Assembly (NCBI GenBank): GCA_037139195.1
Contig: JBAXGW010000001.1
Span: forward strand, 1 to 64,000
Source: JBAXGW01 sp037139195
GTDB taxonomy: Bacteria > Bacteroidota > Bacteroidia > Bacteroidales > JAHJDW01
Length of the DNA: 64,000 nt
Direction of reading: 5' to 3'
Positions 30,089-40,723 of the stretch are shown in pieces; positions within the stretch are counted from its first letter, which is position 1; every line of letters starts with the position of its first letter. Both the position numbers and the translations under genes were made by a program. The notes under the pieces were generated by a model. That model ran no database searches. It was not told where the DNA came from and saw only the letters and a program-made list of their open reading frames with translations.

Positions 30089-31669
30089 ATGAAAACATTT
30101 TTAGTAATATCTTTTATTTTTTCAATAGCCTCTGTAATAGGTCTGTATAAAATATTTGAAAAAGCGGGGATTAAAGGATTTTTTGCTGTTATACCCCTAC
30201 TTAACTTATGGACTTGGATAAAATTCATAAAAAAACCTTGGTGGTGGTTTATTTTAGGTATAACACCATTTTTAAATGTATTTATGGTTTTTCTGCTTAT
30301 TGTTGAAACTCTTAAATTTTTCAAAAAAACCGATTTCCTTGAGCAAGCAGCTGGTGTTATCTTCCCTTTTGCATATCTACCATATTTAGGATTTAGCAAA
30401 ATTGAATATATAGACGCTACTCAATTGCCAAAAGTTCCAAAAACATTTATTAGAGAATGGTCTGATGCAATCATATTTGCTGTTGTTGCTGCTACTATTA
30501 TTCGCATGTTTATGATTGAAGCTTTCACAATTCCAACTTCTTCAATGGAGAAATCATTATTAGTAGGCGATTATCTATTTGTTAGCAAATTGCATTATGG
30601 ACCAAAAATCCCTAATACACCGCTTTCATTTCCATTCACACATCACACAATGCCATTTACTGAGTCTACAAAATCATACCTTGAATGGATAAAATTACCT
30701 TATTACCGTTTTTGGGGACCTGAAACAGTTAAAAACAATGATGTTGTAGTGTTTAATTATCCAGATGGAGACACCGTTGCTTTAAAAATGCAAACCCAAA
30801 GCTATTATTCTCTTGTTAGAAGAAATGGCTGGCAAACAGTTAATACAGACAAAGGAACTTATGGCGATGTAACTGCCCGCCCAGTTGATAAAAGAGAAAA
30901 TTACATTAAAAGATGTGTTGGTATAGCTGGCGACTCGCTTAAAATTGTCAACAAACAACTATACATCAATGGAAAAGCAGTTGAAAACCCAGAACAACTT
31001 CAATATCAATATGTAATATTTTTCAGAAACATGACTGGCGATTTAAACAAACGTACACGAGAAGCATTACAAATATCGAAAGAAGACTACGACAATTCTA
31101 AATTTAACGATTCAACAATTATGTTGCCTTTAACTGCCGAAAACGCTAAAGCAATTAAACAACTTCCAAATGTTGTAAACGTTTTTTGTGTTAGCGATAC
31201 TAATTGGAACAGAAAAGTTTTAGATGACAATATTCGTTATTATTTAGACAAAGAATGTTCATCAGTTGGCTGGAATCCATCAATATTCCCCTACTCTGAA
31301 AAATATCCTTGGAATAGAGATAACTTTGGAACAATTTGGATACCAAAAGCAGGTGTTACAATTCCACTAACTACTGATAATTTGCCTTTGTACGAAAGAA
31401 TTATTGGTGTATATGAAAACAACAATTTAAAAGTTCAAAATGGCAAAATATTTATCAATGGCAAAGAAGCAAAAACCTACACATTCAAAATGAATTATTA
31501 TTGGATGATGGGCGACAACAGACATAATTCTGCCGATTCTCGTTACTGGGGTTTTGTTCCAGAAGATCACGTAGTAGGAAAAGCAGTATTTGTATGGCTA
31601 TCACTTGATAAGGACAAATCATTTCTTGATAAAATTAGATGGAGCAGATTGTTTAGATTTATTCACTAA
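30089..31669 (+). CDS. lepB: Signal peptidase I, long Bacteroidota form
   Basis: The 526-residue membrane protease cleaves signal peptides. Residues 1-105 form an N-terminal membrane domain with about three helices (DUF5684-like). A further membrane helix lies at 125-143. The catalytic serine is S152 in IPTSSMEKSL and the catalytic lysine is K274 in YIKRCVGIAGD. A large insert separates these from the C-terminal GDNRHNSADSRYWGFV box. This long insert-bearing layout is typical of the phylum. A strong terminator follows at 31691. Confidence 0.95.
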   Translation: MKTFLVISFIFSIASVIGLYKIFEKAGIKGFFAVIPLLNLWTWIKFIKKPWWWFILGITPFLNVFMVFLLIVETLKFFKKTDFLEQAAGVIFPFAYLPYLGFSKIEYIDATQLPKVPKTFIREWSDAIIFAVVAATIIRMFMIEAFTIPTSSMEKSLLVGDYLFVSKLHYGPKIPNTPLSFPFTHHTMPFTESTKSYLEWIKLPYYRFWGPETVKNNDVVVFNYPDGDTVALKMQTQSYYSLVRRNGWQTVNTDKGTYGDVTARPVDKRENYIKRCVGIAGDSLKIVNKQLYINGKAVENPEQLQYQYVIFFRNMTGDLNKRTREALQISKEDYDNSKFNDSTIMLPLTAENAKAIKQLPNVVNVFCVSDTNWNRKVLDDNIRYYLDKECSSVGWNPSIFPYSEKYPWNRDNFGTIWIPKAGVTIPLTTDNLPLYERIIGVYENNNLKVQNGKIFINGKEAKTYTFKMNYYWMMGDNRHNSADSRYWGFVPEDHVVGKAVFVWLSLDKDKSFLDKIRWSRLFRFIH

Positions 31670-31690
31670 AAAGCATTTATCATATTTTCA

Positions 31691-31725
31691 ACGCTGCCTT
31701 TTAAATAATGGCAGCGTTTTTTTTT
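31691..31725 (+). terminator. Intrinsic terminator after lepB
   Basis: ACGCTGCC (31691-31698) pairs perfectly with GGCAGCGT (31710-31717) around an 11-base loop, followed by a run of T to 31725. It ends the parA-lepB operon. Confidence 0.9.
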
Positions 31726-31846
31726 ATTTTGTTGCAATTAATATCATAATATTTAATTATTTTTGTTATTCACTAAAATGGAGTTTTTTAAAAAATATTT
31801 TTTTAATTCCTTTTATAATATAGTATTACTCAAATATTAAATCAAA

Positions 31847-32674
31847 ATGAAACTATCAAAAATTATTTTTTCTGTTTTGTTTTTTGTAAGCATATTAGTT
31901 TCTTTCAATAGTTTTTCGCAAACCGCTGCTGACCATATTAAAGCAGGTAAAAAACTATATGCTAATATCGATTTTGAAGGAGCTATTTCTGAATATAGCA
32001 AAGCTATAGAACTCGATCCAAAATCAGATACTGCTTATGAGCTAAGAGGCGACAGCAAAGATAAAAGAGGCGATTATACAGGAGCAATTTCTGATTACAG
32101 CATGGCAATTGAAATCAACTCAAAAGATGAATTCGTTTTTGTAAAAAGAGCCAATTTAAAGAAAATTAAAAAAGATTTTCCTGGAGCTATTTCAGATTAC
32201 AGTTCTGCTTATAGCGTAAATCCAAAATATTTTGATGGTATTTATTTAAGAGCACTTACTAAACAAGAGACAGAAGATCCTAAAGGTGCGCTGGCTGATT
32301 ATAGCAAGGCATTGATAATATCACCTAACAATGCAAATATTTATCTTAAAATGGGTATTATAAAGCTTTCCCTAAGCGACTACAACGGTACTATTTCTGA
32401 TTTATCAAGAGCAATGGAGCTAAACCCAAAAATAAATGCTTATTATCAAAGGGGAAGTGCAAAACAAGAATTAGCCGACCATACTGGAGCAATTAGCGAT
32501 TTCGACCTCGCGATTGAACGCAATCCTAATGATGGAAATGCTTATTTTAAAAGAGGACTATCAAAAAGCATATTAAAGGACAGAAAAGGAGCTAGAGCAG
32601 ACTGGCAAAAAGCAGCCGATTTAGGGAGCAAAGAAGCAAAAGACTTGATTGATGGACTTTATAAAGCGAAATAA
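31847..32674 (+). CDS. Secreted TPR protein
   Basis: A 275-residue protein with a signal peptide (to about residue 25, SFSQ) and seven TPR units of the form GAISDYSKAIELDPKxxxAYxxRGxxK. It resembles the first TPR protein of the window in style. The TATTTTTG at 31758-31765 is a possible -7 element. It probably acts as a periplasmic scaffold; no partner can be named. Confidence 0.85.
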   Translation: MKLSKIIFSVLFFVSILVSFNSFSQTAADHIKAGKKLYANIDFEGAISEYSKAIELDPKSDTAYELRGDSKDKRGDYTGAISDYSMAIEINSKDEFVFVKRANLKKIKKDFPGAISDYSSAYSVNPKYFDGIYLRALTKQETEDPKGALADYSKALIISPNNANIYLKMGIIKLSLSDYNGTISDLSRAMELNPKINAYYQRGSAKQELADHTGAISDFDLAIERNPNDGNAYFKRGLSKSILKDRKGARADWQKAADLGSKEAKDLIDGLYKAK

Positions 32675-32700
32675 TTATATTTACAATAATAAAACTATAC

Positions 32701-33132
32701 ATGTTAAATACAACAATAAAAATATTTGCTATATTATTTTTTTTTCAAATATTAAACAGCAAAACAACTGCTCAAGTAATTAATTACAGAATACAAGCAA
32801 ATTTAACTAATTCAAATTCAATTCTTAACACCTCTTGCAAACCGATTTTATCGATTAATAATTTAAAATTTAACTATTCCGATAAACATCAGGTAAACCT
32901 ATATATGGCCGACTTTAGTTATGAATTAGGCTCTGCTATAATAGCGGCCTCCATTTTCACAACAATTTTTGTTGCTCCCCTTGTGAGTACAAACCTTAAA
33001 AATGGGGATGTTAATAATCCCCGATTATACAAGTGGATTGGAGTAGGATTAGCAGGATTAGCAGTTGGAATTCCAATTACCCTATTAAGCAAAGGCGACT
33101 CTAAAAAGCTAACAAAATATCGAAACAGATAA
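32701..33132 (+). CDS. Small membrane protein of unknown function
   Basis: The 143-residue product has a signal peptide (to about residue 24, TTAQ) and two later hydrophobic segments (about 80-96 AIIAASIFTTIFVAPLV and 110-127). I do not recognise the family. It begins 26 bases after the preceding TPR gene, and may be co-transcribed with it. Confidence 0.65.
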   Translation: MLNTTIKIFAILFFFQILNSKTTAQVINYRIQANLTNSNSILNTSCKPILSINNLKFNYSDKHQVNLYMADFSYELGSAIIAASIFTTIFVAPLVSTNLKNGDVNNPRLYKWIGVGLAGLAVGIPITLLSKGDSKKLTKYRNR

Positions 33133-33214
33133 TTAGTGATTTGTATCAATATTTAATGTTTTTTTTATATATTTGATTTTGTAAATTTGCCACTATCAAA
33201 ACCGTCAAATATAA

Positions 33215-36200
33215 ATGAAGTTATTACATACAGCAATGCGTTCATTGCTTAGCTCCTTTTTCTTTTTAATTCTTTTTAGCCAAGTAACGCTTGCTCAAGG
33301 ATTTCTTGAAGTATCAGGGTTTGTAGAAAATGACCGTACTCCGCTTGGCGAATGCGATTTATTTATTTTTAGTGGAGGAAAGAAAATAGAAATAAAAAAA
33401 TCTGATGTTGATGGAAAGTTTAGCTTACGACTTCCTCTAAATAACGACTACACTCTTGAAGTAGGAAAATCAGGCTTTGTTTCAAAACGATTTAGATTTA
33501 ACACTCAAATCCCAGCAACAGAAAAAACAAATAAAATTTTCGTTTTTGAATTGGTTACCGACCTATTTGAACGACTTGACAATATTGATTACAGCGCATT
33601 AAACCAACCACTTTTAATAGCAGAATATTCGGTTGAAGAAAAGGATTTCACTTTCGATATGAATCACGCATTAGAAATGGATGAAAAGGTATATGATATT
33701 GAATTAAAGACGGTTGATTTTCAAAGAGAAAAAAGAAGATACGAAGATGAAATACTTAAAGCTGATAATTTATATGCAACCAATCAGCTCGAAAAGGCAA
33801 AGCAATCATATATTAAAGCAAATAAAATCAAGATAAACGAGCAATATCCTAAGGATAAAATTACTGAAATAGATAAGCTAATCGCAGCTGGCGGAACTCT
33901 AGATAGTTATTCTAAAGCAATTCTTGAAGCCGATAATTTCTTTAAAACTCAAAAATTTGAAAACGCTAAAACTTCCTATCAAAAAGCCATTAGCATAAAA
34001 AATACAGAACAATATCCAAAAAGCAAAATTATTGAAATTGACAACATACTTAACTCTCTAGCAAAGCAAGAAGAAAACTACAAGAAAGCAATTGCAGAAG
34101 CTGACTTATCATTCAATGGCAAAGAATACGAAAGAGCTAAAGCTAATTATCAAAAAGCTTTATCATTTAAAGCTAATCAAAAATACCCTATTGATAAAGT
34201 AACCGAAATTAATGGCATACTATCACAAATTGCTGCAAAAAAACAACAATATGATAAAATTATTGCTCTAGCCGATAATTTATTTGCGGCAAAAGACTAT
34301 AACAAAGCAAAAGAAAAATACAATGCTGCAAGAAAAATTTTACCAGACGAACCCTACCCTGCTAATCAACTAAATGAAATTGATAAACTAACGCTACAAA
34401 TGGCTAATATTGGCGATTCGTATAAAAACAAAATTGCCGATGCCGACAAATTGTACAATTTAAAAGATTATGAAAATGCAAAATTAGCATACCAAAACGC
34501 ATCAAACATAAAACCTAGCGAGCAATATCCAAAAGAAAAAATAAATCAAATTAACGATATCTTTGCTAAAAATCAACAACAAAAACAAAGCTACGATAAT
34601 GCTGTGAGCAATGCAGATGCAATGTTCAACAATAAAAATTATGAAAAATCGAAAGAACTATTCAATACGGCATTGAGTATTTTTCCAAATGAAACGTATC
34701 CAAAGAATAAGATTGAACAAATAAATACTATTCTTTCTGATACAAAATCAAGAAGCGATAAATTTAAATTGATATTAGCCGATGCTGATGCATTACTTGC
34801 AAAAAAAGATTATGCTTCAGCCAAACAAAAATATCAAGACGCATCTATTATTATTCCTGAAGACAAATATCCACAGCAAAAAATAAATGAAATTAATTCA
34901 ATATTGGCTCTTCAAGAAACCAATGGACAAAATTACTACAAAGCTATATCTGAGGGAGATAACTATTTAAGTTCAAAAAACTACGACAAAGCATTGTCCT
35001 CATACAAAAATGCTAGTTCTATAAAACCTAGCGAAAACTATCCTCAACAAAAAATCAACGAAATATCTGCTATAATAACTAAGAACAAAGCAACTAAAGA
35101 GCTTTATGACAGTAAAATCAACAATGCCAATCTACTATTTACTCAAAAAGACTACATAAAAGCCAAAGAAATATATAACGAAGCATCAAACATCTTACCT
35201 GACGAAAAACTTCCTAAGGATAAAATATCGGAAATAAACAATTTATTAAATACGAAACAAAACCAACAGTTAACTTACAATAACACAATAAAAGAAGCTG
35301 ATGTGTTATTTTCTGAAAAAAACTATAAAATTGCTAAAGAAAAATATCTGTTCGCTTCACAAACTAAGACAGACGAAAACTATCCTAAAAATAAAATTGC
35401 TGAAATCGATAAAATCGTTGCTGAGCAAATGGTTTTAGACAATACTTATTCAAAAGCTATTAGCGATGCTGAATACAACCTAAAAATTAATGAATTTGAA
35501 AAAGCAAAGCAATTATTCGCAGATGCAGCCTCGTTAAAACCCGAAGAATCATATCCTAAAACCAAAATTGAAGAAATAAATAAAACGGTAGCAACCACTC
35601 AAACAAATAAAATTGCATTCGACAAAGTAATTGCTGAAGCTGACCAATTGTTTATTGAACAAAAATATGATTTATCTAAACAAAAATACACTGAAGCATC
35701 TAATATACTTGCAAATGAAAAATATCCAAAAGATAGAATCACAGAAATTAATAACATCCTAACTTTCCAACAAAACACAAAACAATTATATACAAACTAT
35801 ATCAACGAAGCTGATAAATTACTAACAAGCAATATTTTAGACAAAGCAAAAGCTTCGTATATTAAAGCTTTAGATGTTAAACCCGACGAGCAATATCCGA
35901 AAGATAAAATTGACGAAATTGAGAAAAAAATAATTGATATTGCAGTAAAAAGCAGAGATTCTCAATATCAAGTAGCTTTAAACAGTGCCGATTCGGCTTT
36001 TAATGCCAAAAACATGAATTTGGCTAAATCTAATTACATAAAAGCAAGCAAACTAAAACCAGAACAGAAATATCCACTTGACAAAATAACTGAAATAAAT
36101 GCATCTTATGAGAAAGAACAAGGTGTAGAAATGATGTATAAAGATGCAATAAGCAAAGCTGATAAATTTTTTGGATATAGCAAATTCGACTTGGCACTTA

Positions 36201-36655
36201 AGAGTTATCAAGATGCCAGTAAAATAAAACCTAACGAACAATATCCGAAAGATAAAATTAAAGAAAGCTATAGCAAAATGGCGGTTGCTTCTAAGCCAGC
36301 AGCAAAGCAGGATGATCGCCCTGAGATTGAATTAGTTTCGGCAAGTACATTGGTTGCTAAACAAAAAGACACGAAATTCTCCTTTGCTCCTGTTGCAAAA
36401 AAGAATAATTGCAAAGTTATTTTGAAAATCAAAAATAATACTGGGGCTAAGAATCAAGTGTATTTCTACTATGGAGAAGATGACAAAAAAGGTGGTGGAT
36501 TTGTTTTTGTATTATCCGAAGACAAACTAGAACACGAATATTCTATAAATGTTAGCGAACACATGAAATGGAAAACTATTGCAAACAACTGGATTAGCGT
36601 TTATTCTGAATCTGGAAACTTTGAGGTAACTTCTGTTAAGATAATACAAAATTAA
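33215..36655 (+). CDS. Giant repeat protein with fifteen 57-residue units
   Basis: The 1146-residue protein has a signal peptide, a carboxypeptidase regulatory-like beta domain (30-100, FLEVSGFVENDRTPLGECDL), then about fifteen repeats of close to 57 residues with consensus YPKDKIxEINxIL...YxKAIxxADxLFxxKDYxKAKxxYxxAxxIKPxE. The unit looks like a TPR-type helical hairpin with an added linker. A C-terminal beta-domain of about 115 residues follows. It is likely periplasmic or outer-membrane linked; similar TPR-rich proteins are seen in gliding and T9SS contexts, but the link is inference. TAAATTTG at 33182-33189 is a fitting -7 element. Confidence 0.85.
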   Translation: MKLLHTAMRSLLSSFFFLILFSQVTLAQGFLEVSGFVENDRTPLGECDLFIFSGGKKIEIKKSDVDGKFSLRLPLNNDYTLEVGKSGFVSKRFRFNTQIPATEKTNKIFVFELVTDLFERLDNIDYSALNQPLLIAEYSVEEKDFTFDMNHALEMDEKVYDIELKTVDFQREKRRYEDEILKADNLYATNQLEKAKQSYIKANKIKINEQYPKDKITEIDKLIAAGGTLDSYSKAILEADNFFKTQKFENAKTSYQKAISIKNTEQYPKSKIIEIDNILNSLAKQEENYKKAIAEADLSFNGKEYERAKANYQKALSFKANQKYPIDKVTEINGILSQIAAKKQQYDKIIALADNLFAAKDYNKAKEKYNAARKILPDEPYPANQLNEIDKLTLQMANIGDSYKNKIADADKLYNLKDYENAKLAYQNASNIKPSEQYPKEKINQINDIFAKNQQQKQSYDNAVSNADAMFNNKNYEKSKELFNTALSIFPNETYPKNKIEQINTILSDTKSRSDKFKLILADADALLAKKDYASAKQKYQDASIIIPEDKYPQQKINEINSILALQETNGQNYYKAISEGDNYLSSKNYDKALSSYKNASSIKPSENYPQQKINEISAIITKNKATKELYDSKINNANLLFTQKDYIKAKEIYNEASNILPDEKLPKDKISEINNLLNTKQNQQLTYNNTIKEADVLFSEKNYKIAKEKYLFASQTKTDENYPKNKIAEIDKIVAEQMVLDNTYSKAISDAEYNLKINEFEKAKQLFADAASLKPEESYPKTKIEEINKTVATTQTNKIAFDKVIAEADQLFIEQKYDLSKQKYTEASNILANEKYPKDRITEINNILTFQQNTKQLYTNYINEADKLLTSNILDKAKASYIKALDVKPDEQYPKDKIDEIEKKIIDIAVKSRDSQYQVALNSADSAFNAKNMNLAKSNYIKASKLKPEQKYPLDKITEINASYEKEQGVEMMYKDAISKADKFFGYSKFDLALKSYQDASKIKPNEQYPKDKIKESYSKMAVASKPAAKQDDRPEIELVSASTLVAKQKDTKFSFAPVAKKNNCKVILKIKNNTGAKNQVYFYYGEDDKKGGGFVFVLSEDKLEHEYSINVSEHMKWKTIANNWISVYSESGNFEVTSVKIIQN

Positions 36656-36658
36656 AAT

Positions 36659-38755
36659 TTATCTTACCTGAATTAATTGATAATCTTTAATCTTATAAAT
36701 GCTAATATACTTGTTTTCAAATCCGTCCTTGCCGTTTGAAACAAAGTTGTATTTTGTGTGCATTGGTTGATATGATACTTTTGAAACACATGAACCAAAG
36801 TTTATTCCGTAATTCATTAGAGCTTCCGAAAAACACATTATTAAATCGTACCCAGCAAAAGCATATCTATCAGGGATTGAATTGAACTTATTATTATATG
36901 CAGATATAAAATTACAGACATTCTGCTTTGAATTATCTATAAAGTAAGGCGAAAACGTATGAAACTTTAATTTTTCTAAATATTCAACTTCTATGCTATT
37001 GTAGCTTAACCATTCTGAAATACCAAATACAGTAATTGGGTATTCTTTTGTTTTCCCCGACAAACCTGTTAACATATTAGTAATTGTTACCTGATTATCA
37101 ATTAAACCTATTATAACATTTTCTTTATCAAGCAACAAACTATTAAAAACTCCATTTAACCCTTCTTTAGAATAATCAATAATTTTAGGAATTAACGAGT
37201 TATTTCCATATTTTTTTAAAAACGATGTAAACAAGCCACTTAAATTTCCACTTTTCGAGTTATTCACTACAATAATATTGGTTCCTTTGCAAGAATCTAC
37301 GATATATTTAGCTAATAATTCCATTTGCATATCATAAGAAGGAGTCGCTTTATAAACCAATGGATTATTGCTCAATACTTTGTTTTCGATTGCGAAAGGA
37401 GACAACAATGGAATTTTATTTTTTTGTGCAAACTTAGCAGCAAATTTTAAGCTTGAGTTAAAAAATGGACCAATTATTAAATCTGATTTTTGAAGTTCTG
37501 GCTTTGAAAATATTTTTTTTAATGAATTTGTGTCATCATCAGTATCGTAAAATTTAATTTCCAAATTAGCTTTATTCTTTTTCAACGAATCAACAGCAAG
37601 CATTATTCCTTCATAAAAACCAATAAATGAAAACGATTTGTAATTTACAGGATCCATCTTTTCATTACCTTCGGGTACAGCAATTTCAGAAATATTCTTC
37701 AAATAAAAAGGCACTAGAATTGATACAATATAACTAGATTTTTTTGAAGAATTACCGCAATTTTGAACAGTATCTGATTTAGAAAAATCAACTTTTGACT
37801 CTATAAGCTCGGTGTTTTTCTTGTCTTTTTTCTTTTGATCCTTTAATGGCAATTGAATTTCTTGACCTTCCTTTACTCCATAAACAGCTTCGGGGTTATG
37901 AAACAATATTTGATCTGTCGAAATATTATACTGCTTAGATATTGAATAAAGGGTTTCATTTTTTTTCACGGTATAAATGCTTAAATCAGCATCTAATGAG
38001 AACTGTTCTTCTTGTTTATGTTCTGCTTTTAACACTGTTTTACTGCTACTTAAATCATTTGGTTTAAGTGTATCTGCATTATTTGCAACTATGCTTCCTT
38101 TAATTAATAATACTTGATCAGGCTTTAAACCATCAGCAACTATTGGATTAAGCTTCATAATTTCATCAATAGAAACATTGTATTTCTTTGATATTGAATA
38201 CAGTGTTTCGCCTTTAACAACAATATGAACGATAGATTCATCCGTTTTTTTATTTATCTGATTTTCAGTTTTTTTCTCAGAACCAATTTTCGGGTCAATA
38301 ATTACTTCTTGTGTTTTTATTTTATCAAAACCTTCTGTAGGAATTAATAAAACCATGCCTTCCTTTATTCCCTTTTTAACATCAGGATTTTCATTCGTAA
38401 TATTTTGAATTGTAGAATTATACCTTTTAGCTATAGTCCATAGCGTCTCATCTGCTTTAACAGTATGACTAAAGTATTTAATTTTTCTATCAACATAAAT
38501 TTTAAGTTCCTGCCCTAAGCTAATTGATTTTTCGCTACCCGGATTATCGGCAATTATATCCTGAACGGGAACATCATAAGCTTTTGCAATATAAAAAAGA
38601 GTTTGTCCCTTTTCTACTTTATGCAAATAAAATTTATATCCATCAATCAACTCAATTTTTGTTGACTTTTGAATATTTTTTTCTAATTGTTGCGAATAAC
38701 CAATATTAGCTATTGCAAACAAAACAAACAGAACTAGAAGATTTACTTTCTTCAT
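36659..38755 (-). CDS. LysM / periplasmic-binding-like protein
   Basis: The 698-residue protein has a signal peptide and four LysM repeats (about 40-90, 95-140, 175-222 and 258-302, each with a VxKGETLYSISKxYNxS core). The C-terminal 370 residues form a type 1 periplasmic binding fold similar to amino-acid ABC transporter receptors. LysM domains bind peptidoglycan. No transporter genes are nearby, so it is more likely a cell-wall-linked sensor or structural protein than a nutrient receptor. It converges on the giant repeat gene with only three bases between the stop codons. Confidence 0.88.
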   Translation of the reverse strand: MKKVNLLVLFVLFAIANIGYSQQLEKNIQKSTKIELIDGYKFYLHKVEKGQTLFYIAKAYDVPVQDIIADNPGSEKSISLGQELKIYVDRKIKYFSHTVKADETLWTIAKRYNSTIQNITNENPDVKKGIKEGMVLLIPTEGFDKIKTQEVIIDPKIGSEKKTENQINKKTDESIVHIVVKGETLYSISKKYNVSIDEIMKLNPIVADGLKPDQVLLIKGSIVANNADTLKPNDLSSSKTVLKAEHKQEEQFSLDADLSIYTVKKNETLYSISKQYNISTDQILFHNPEAVYGVKEGQEIQLPLKDQKKKDKKNTELIESKVDFSKSDTVQNCGNSSKKSSYIVSILVPFYLKNISEIAVPEGNEKMDPVNYKSFSFIGFYEGIMLAVDSLKKNKANLEIKFYDTDDDTNSLKKIFSKPELQKSDLIIGPFFNSSLKFAAKFAQKNKIPLLSPFAIENKVLSNNPLVYKATPSYDMQMELLAKYIVDSCKGTNIIVVNNSKSGNLSGLFTSFLKKYGNNSLIPKIIDYSKEGLNGVFNSLLLDKENVIIGLIDNQVTITNMLTGLSGKTKEYPITVFGISEWLSYNSIEVEYLEKLKFHTFSPYFIDNSKQNVCNFISAYNNKFNSIPDRYAFAGYDLIMCFSEALMNYGINFGSCVSKVSYQPMHTKYNFVSNGKDGFENKYISIYKIKDYQLIQVR

Positions 38756-38795
38756 TACTTAATTTTAAATAAAATAATACAAATAACCTGCCAAT

Positions 38796-40325
38796 TTATT
38801 CCCATTCAATAGTTGCAGGCGGTTTAGAACTAATATCATATACCACTCTATTCACACCTTTTACTTTATTAATGATATCATTCGAAATTTTAGCAAGCAA
38901 CTCATAAGGAATATGCACCCAATCAGCAGTCATTCCATCCGTTGATGAAACAGCACGAAGAGCTATTGCATTCTCATAAGTTCTTTCATCGCCCATCACT
39001 CCTACCGATTGAACTGGTAGAAATATTGCACCAGCTTGCCATATTTTATCATACCAACCACTAGTTTTCAAATTTTCTATATAAATTTCATCAGCCTCTT
39101 TTAAAATAGCCAATTTATCACGAGTTATTTCTCCTAAAATTCGAATAGCTAAACCAGGACCAGGAAAAGGATGGCGACCTAAGAAGCTTTGATCAATTCC
39201 TAAAGCCTTACCTACTCTTCTAACTTCATCTTTAAATAAAGTATTTAGAGGTTCTACTAACTTTAACTTCATATAATCGGGCAATCCTCCAACATTATGA
39301 TGTGATTTTATTGTTGCAGAAGGTCCTTTAACAGATTTTGATTCAATAACATCAGGATAGATAGTGCCTTGAGCAAGCCATTTTACGTCTTTTATTTTGT
39401 TAGCTTCAACATCAAACACATCAATAAACGAAGAACCTATTATTTTTCTTTTCGTTTCTGGATCGCTTACACCTTCTAATTGAGATAAAAAACGCTCTGT
39501 TGCATCAACACCTATAACATTTAAATCAAGTTGTTTATATGCTTCCATCACTCTTCCGTATTCATCCTTTCGGAGCAAACCATTGTCAACAAAAATACAA
39601 TATAAATTATGACCAATTGCTTTATTTAAAAGTACAGCAGCAACAGTTGAATCTACACCACCTGATAAGCCAAGTATTACTTTATCATTACCAAGTTTTC
39701 TTTTTAATTCAGTAACAGTGGTTTCTACAAATGAATCGGGGGTCCATAACTGATTTGCATTACAAACTCCTACAACAAAGTTTTTAATCAACTGCAAGCC
39801 GTCTTTTGTATGATATACCTCTGGATGAAACTGAACGCCAAAAACTTTTTTATCTTTTATAGAATAAGCAGCATTTTCTACATCATCAGTACTAGCTATC
39901 ACTTGGCCATTAATAGGTAAACATTTTATAGTATCACCATGCGACATCCACACCTGCGAACCTTTATCTATCCCTTTAAATAACTCTGATGAATCATCTA
40001 TAAATGAAAGGTTTGCACGACCATATTCGCGTGTATTGCTCGACATTACTTCACCACCCTGAGTATGCGCAATAAGCTGAGCACCATAGCAAATAGCCAA
40101 TAATGGCAATCCTTTTCTAAGTTTTTCAACATCTAAAATTGGAGCTTCAGAATTTCTTACTGAATATGGACTTCCTGATAAAATAATTCCGATAGTATCT
40201 TTATCTATTTCAGGTATTTCATTATACGGATGAATTTCGCAATAAACATTTAATTCTCTGACTCTTCTAGCAATTAATTGAGTTACCTGTGAACCAAAAT
40301 CTAAAATAAGTACTTTTTGTTGCAT
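38796..40325 (-). CDS. guaA: GMP synthase (glutamine-hydrolysing)
   Basis: The 509-residue enzyme converts XMP to GMP. The glutamine amidotransferase domain has the nucleophile in LLAICYGAQLIAH and the FHPEVYHT His-Glu pair; the ATP pyrophosphatase loop GLSGGVDSTVAAVLL and the C-terminal dimerisation domain ending in PPATIEWE are intact. Length is normal. TATATTTG on the minus strand (40344-40351) is an exact -7 element 19 bases upstream. Confidence 0.98.
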   Translation of the reverse strand: MQQKVLILDFGSQVTQLIARRVRELNVYCEIHPYNEIPEIDKDTIGIILSGSPYSVRNSEAPILDVEKLRKGLPLLAICYGAQLIAHTQGGEVMSSNTREYGRANLSFIDDSSELFKGIDKGSQVWMSHGDTIKCLPINGQVIASTDDVENAAYSIKDKKVFGVQFHPEVYHTKDGLQLIKNFVVGVCNANQLWTPDSFVETTVTELKRKLGNDKVILGLSGGVDSTVAAVLLNKAIGHNLYCIFVDNGLLRKDEYGRVMEAYKQLDLNVIGVDATERFLSQLEGVSDPETKRKIIGSSFIDVFDVEANKIKDVKWLAQGTIYPDVIESKSVKGPSATIKSHHNVGGLPDYMKLKLVEPLNTLFKDEVRRVGKALGIDQSFLGRHPFPGPGLAIRILGEITRDKLAILKEADEIYIENLKTSGWYDKIWQAGAIFLPVQSVGVMGDERTYENAIALRAVSSTDGMTADWVHIPYELLAKISNDIINKVKGVNRVVYDISSKPPATIEWE

Positions 40326-40723
40326 AACATTTCTATTTTAATGCAAATATAAGAATCCATTTAATACTATACATTATTAATATTTCGAGTTTTCAACTTT
40401 TTATTAAAGACTTCGGTTTGAAAATATTATTAAAAATTCATCCGATAGTGAATCGTAGTAATTAACAAAAAAAAAAAAAAAAACAGCATGCAAAAACATT
40501 CATAATTATCACATAATCTACTGTTTGTTGTGTATTTTACATTTATTTCATAGTTATAAAAGTATTGCTAAATGAAAAACAATAATTCCGCATTAATTAA
40601 AAAACTCAACTTCATTGAACAAAACAATTATTCTCGCTAAATTTTCTTAAAATATTTTCAATAATAAATATTTTTATGTAGGTTTGCTCAATTATTTATA
40701 ATTCGCCACCAACAGCTTTTAAC
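40326..40723. promoter_or_regulatory. Divergent promoter region guaA / protease
   Basis: These 398 bases hold two good -7 elements: TATATTTG on the minus strand at 40344-40351 for guaA and TAGGTTTG on the plus strand at 40679-40686 for the protease gene (38 bases before its ATG). A run of 17 adenines lies at 40467-40483. Nothing else is seen. Confidence 0.55.

Noticed and set aside
33850..36250. Regular repeats at 171-base spacing, possible CRISPR-like array
   Set aside because: The repeats are in frame within one long coding sequence and diverged at DNA level; they encode protein repeats.
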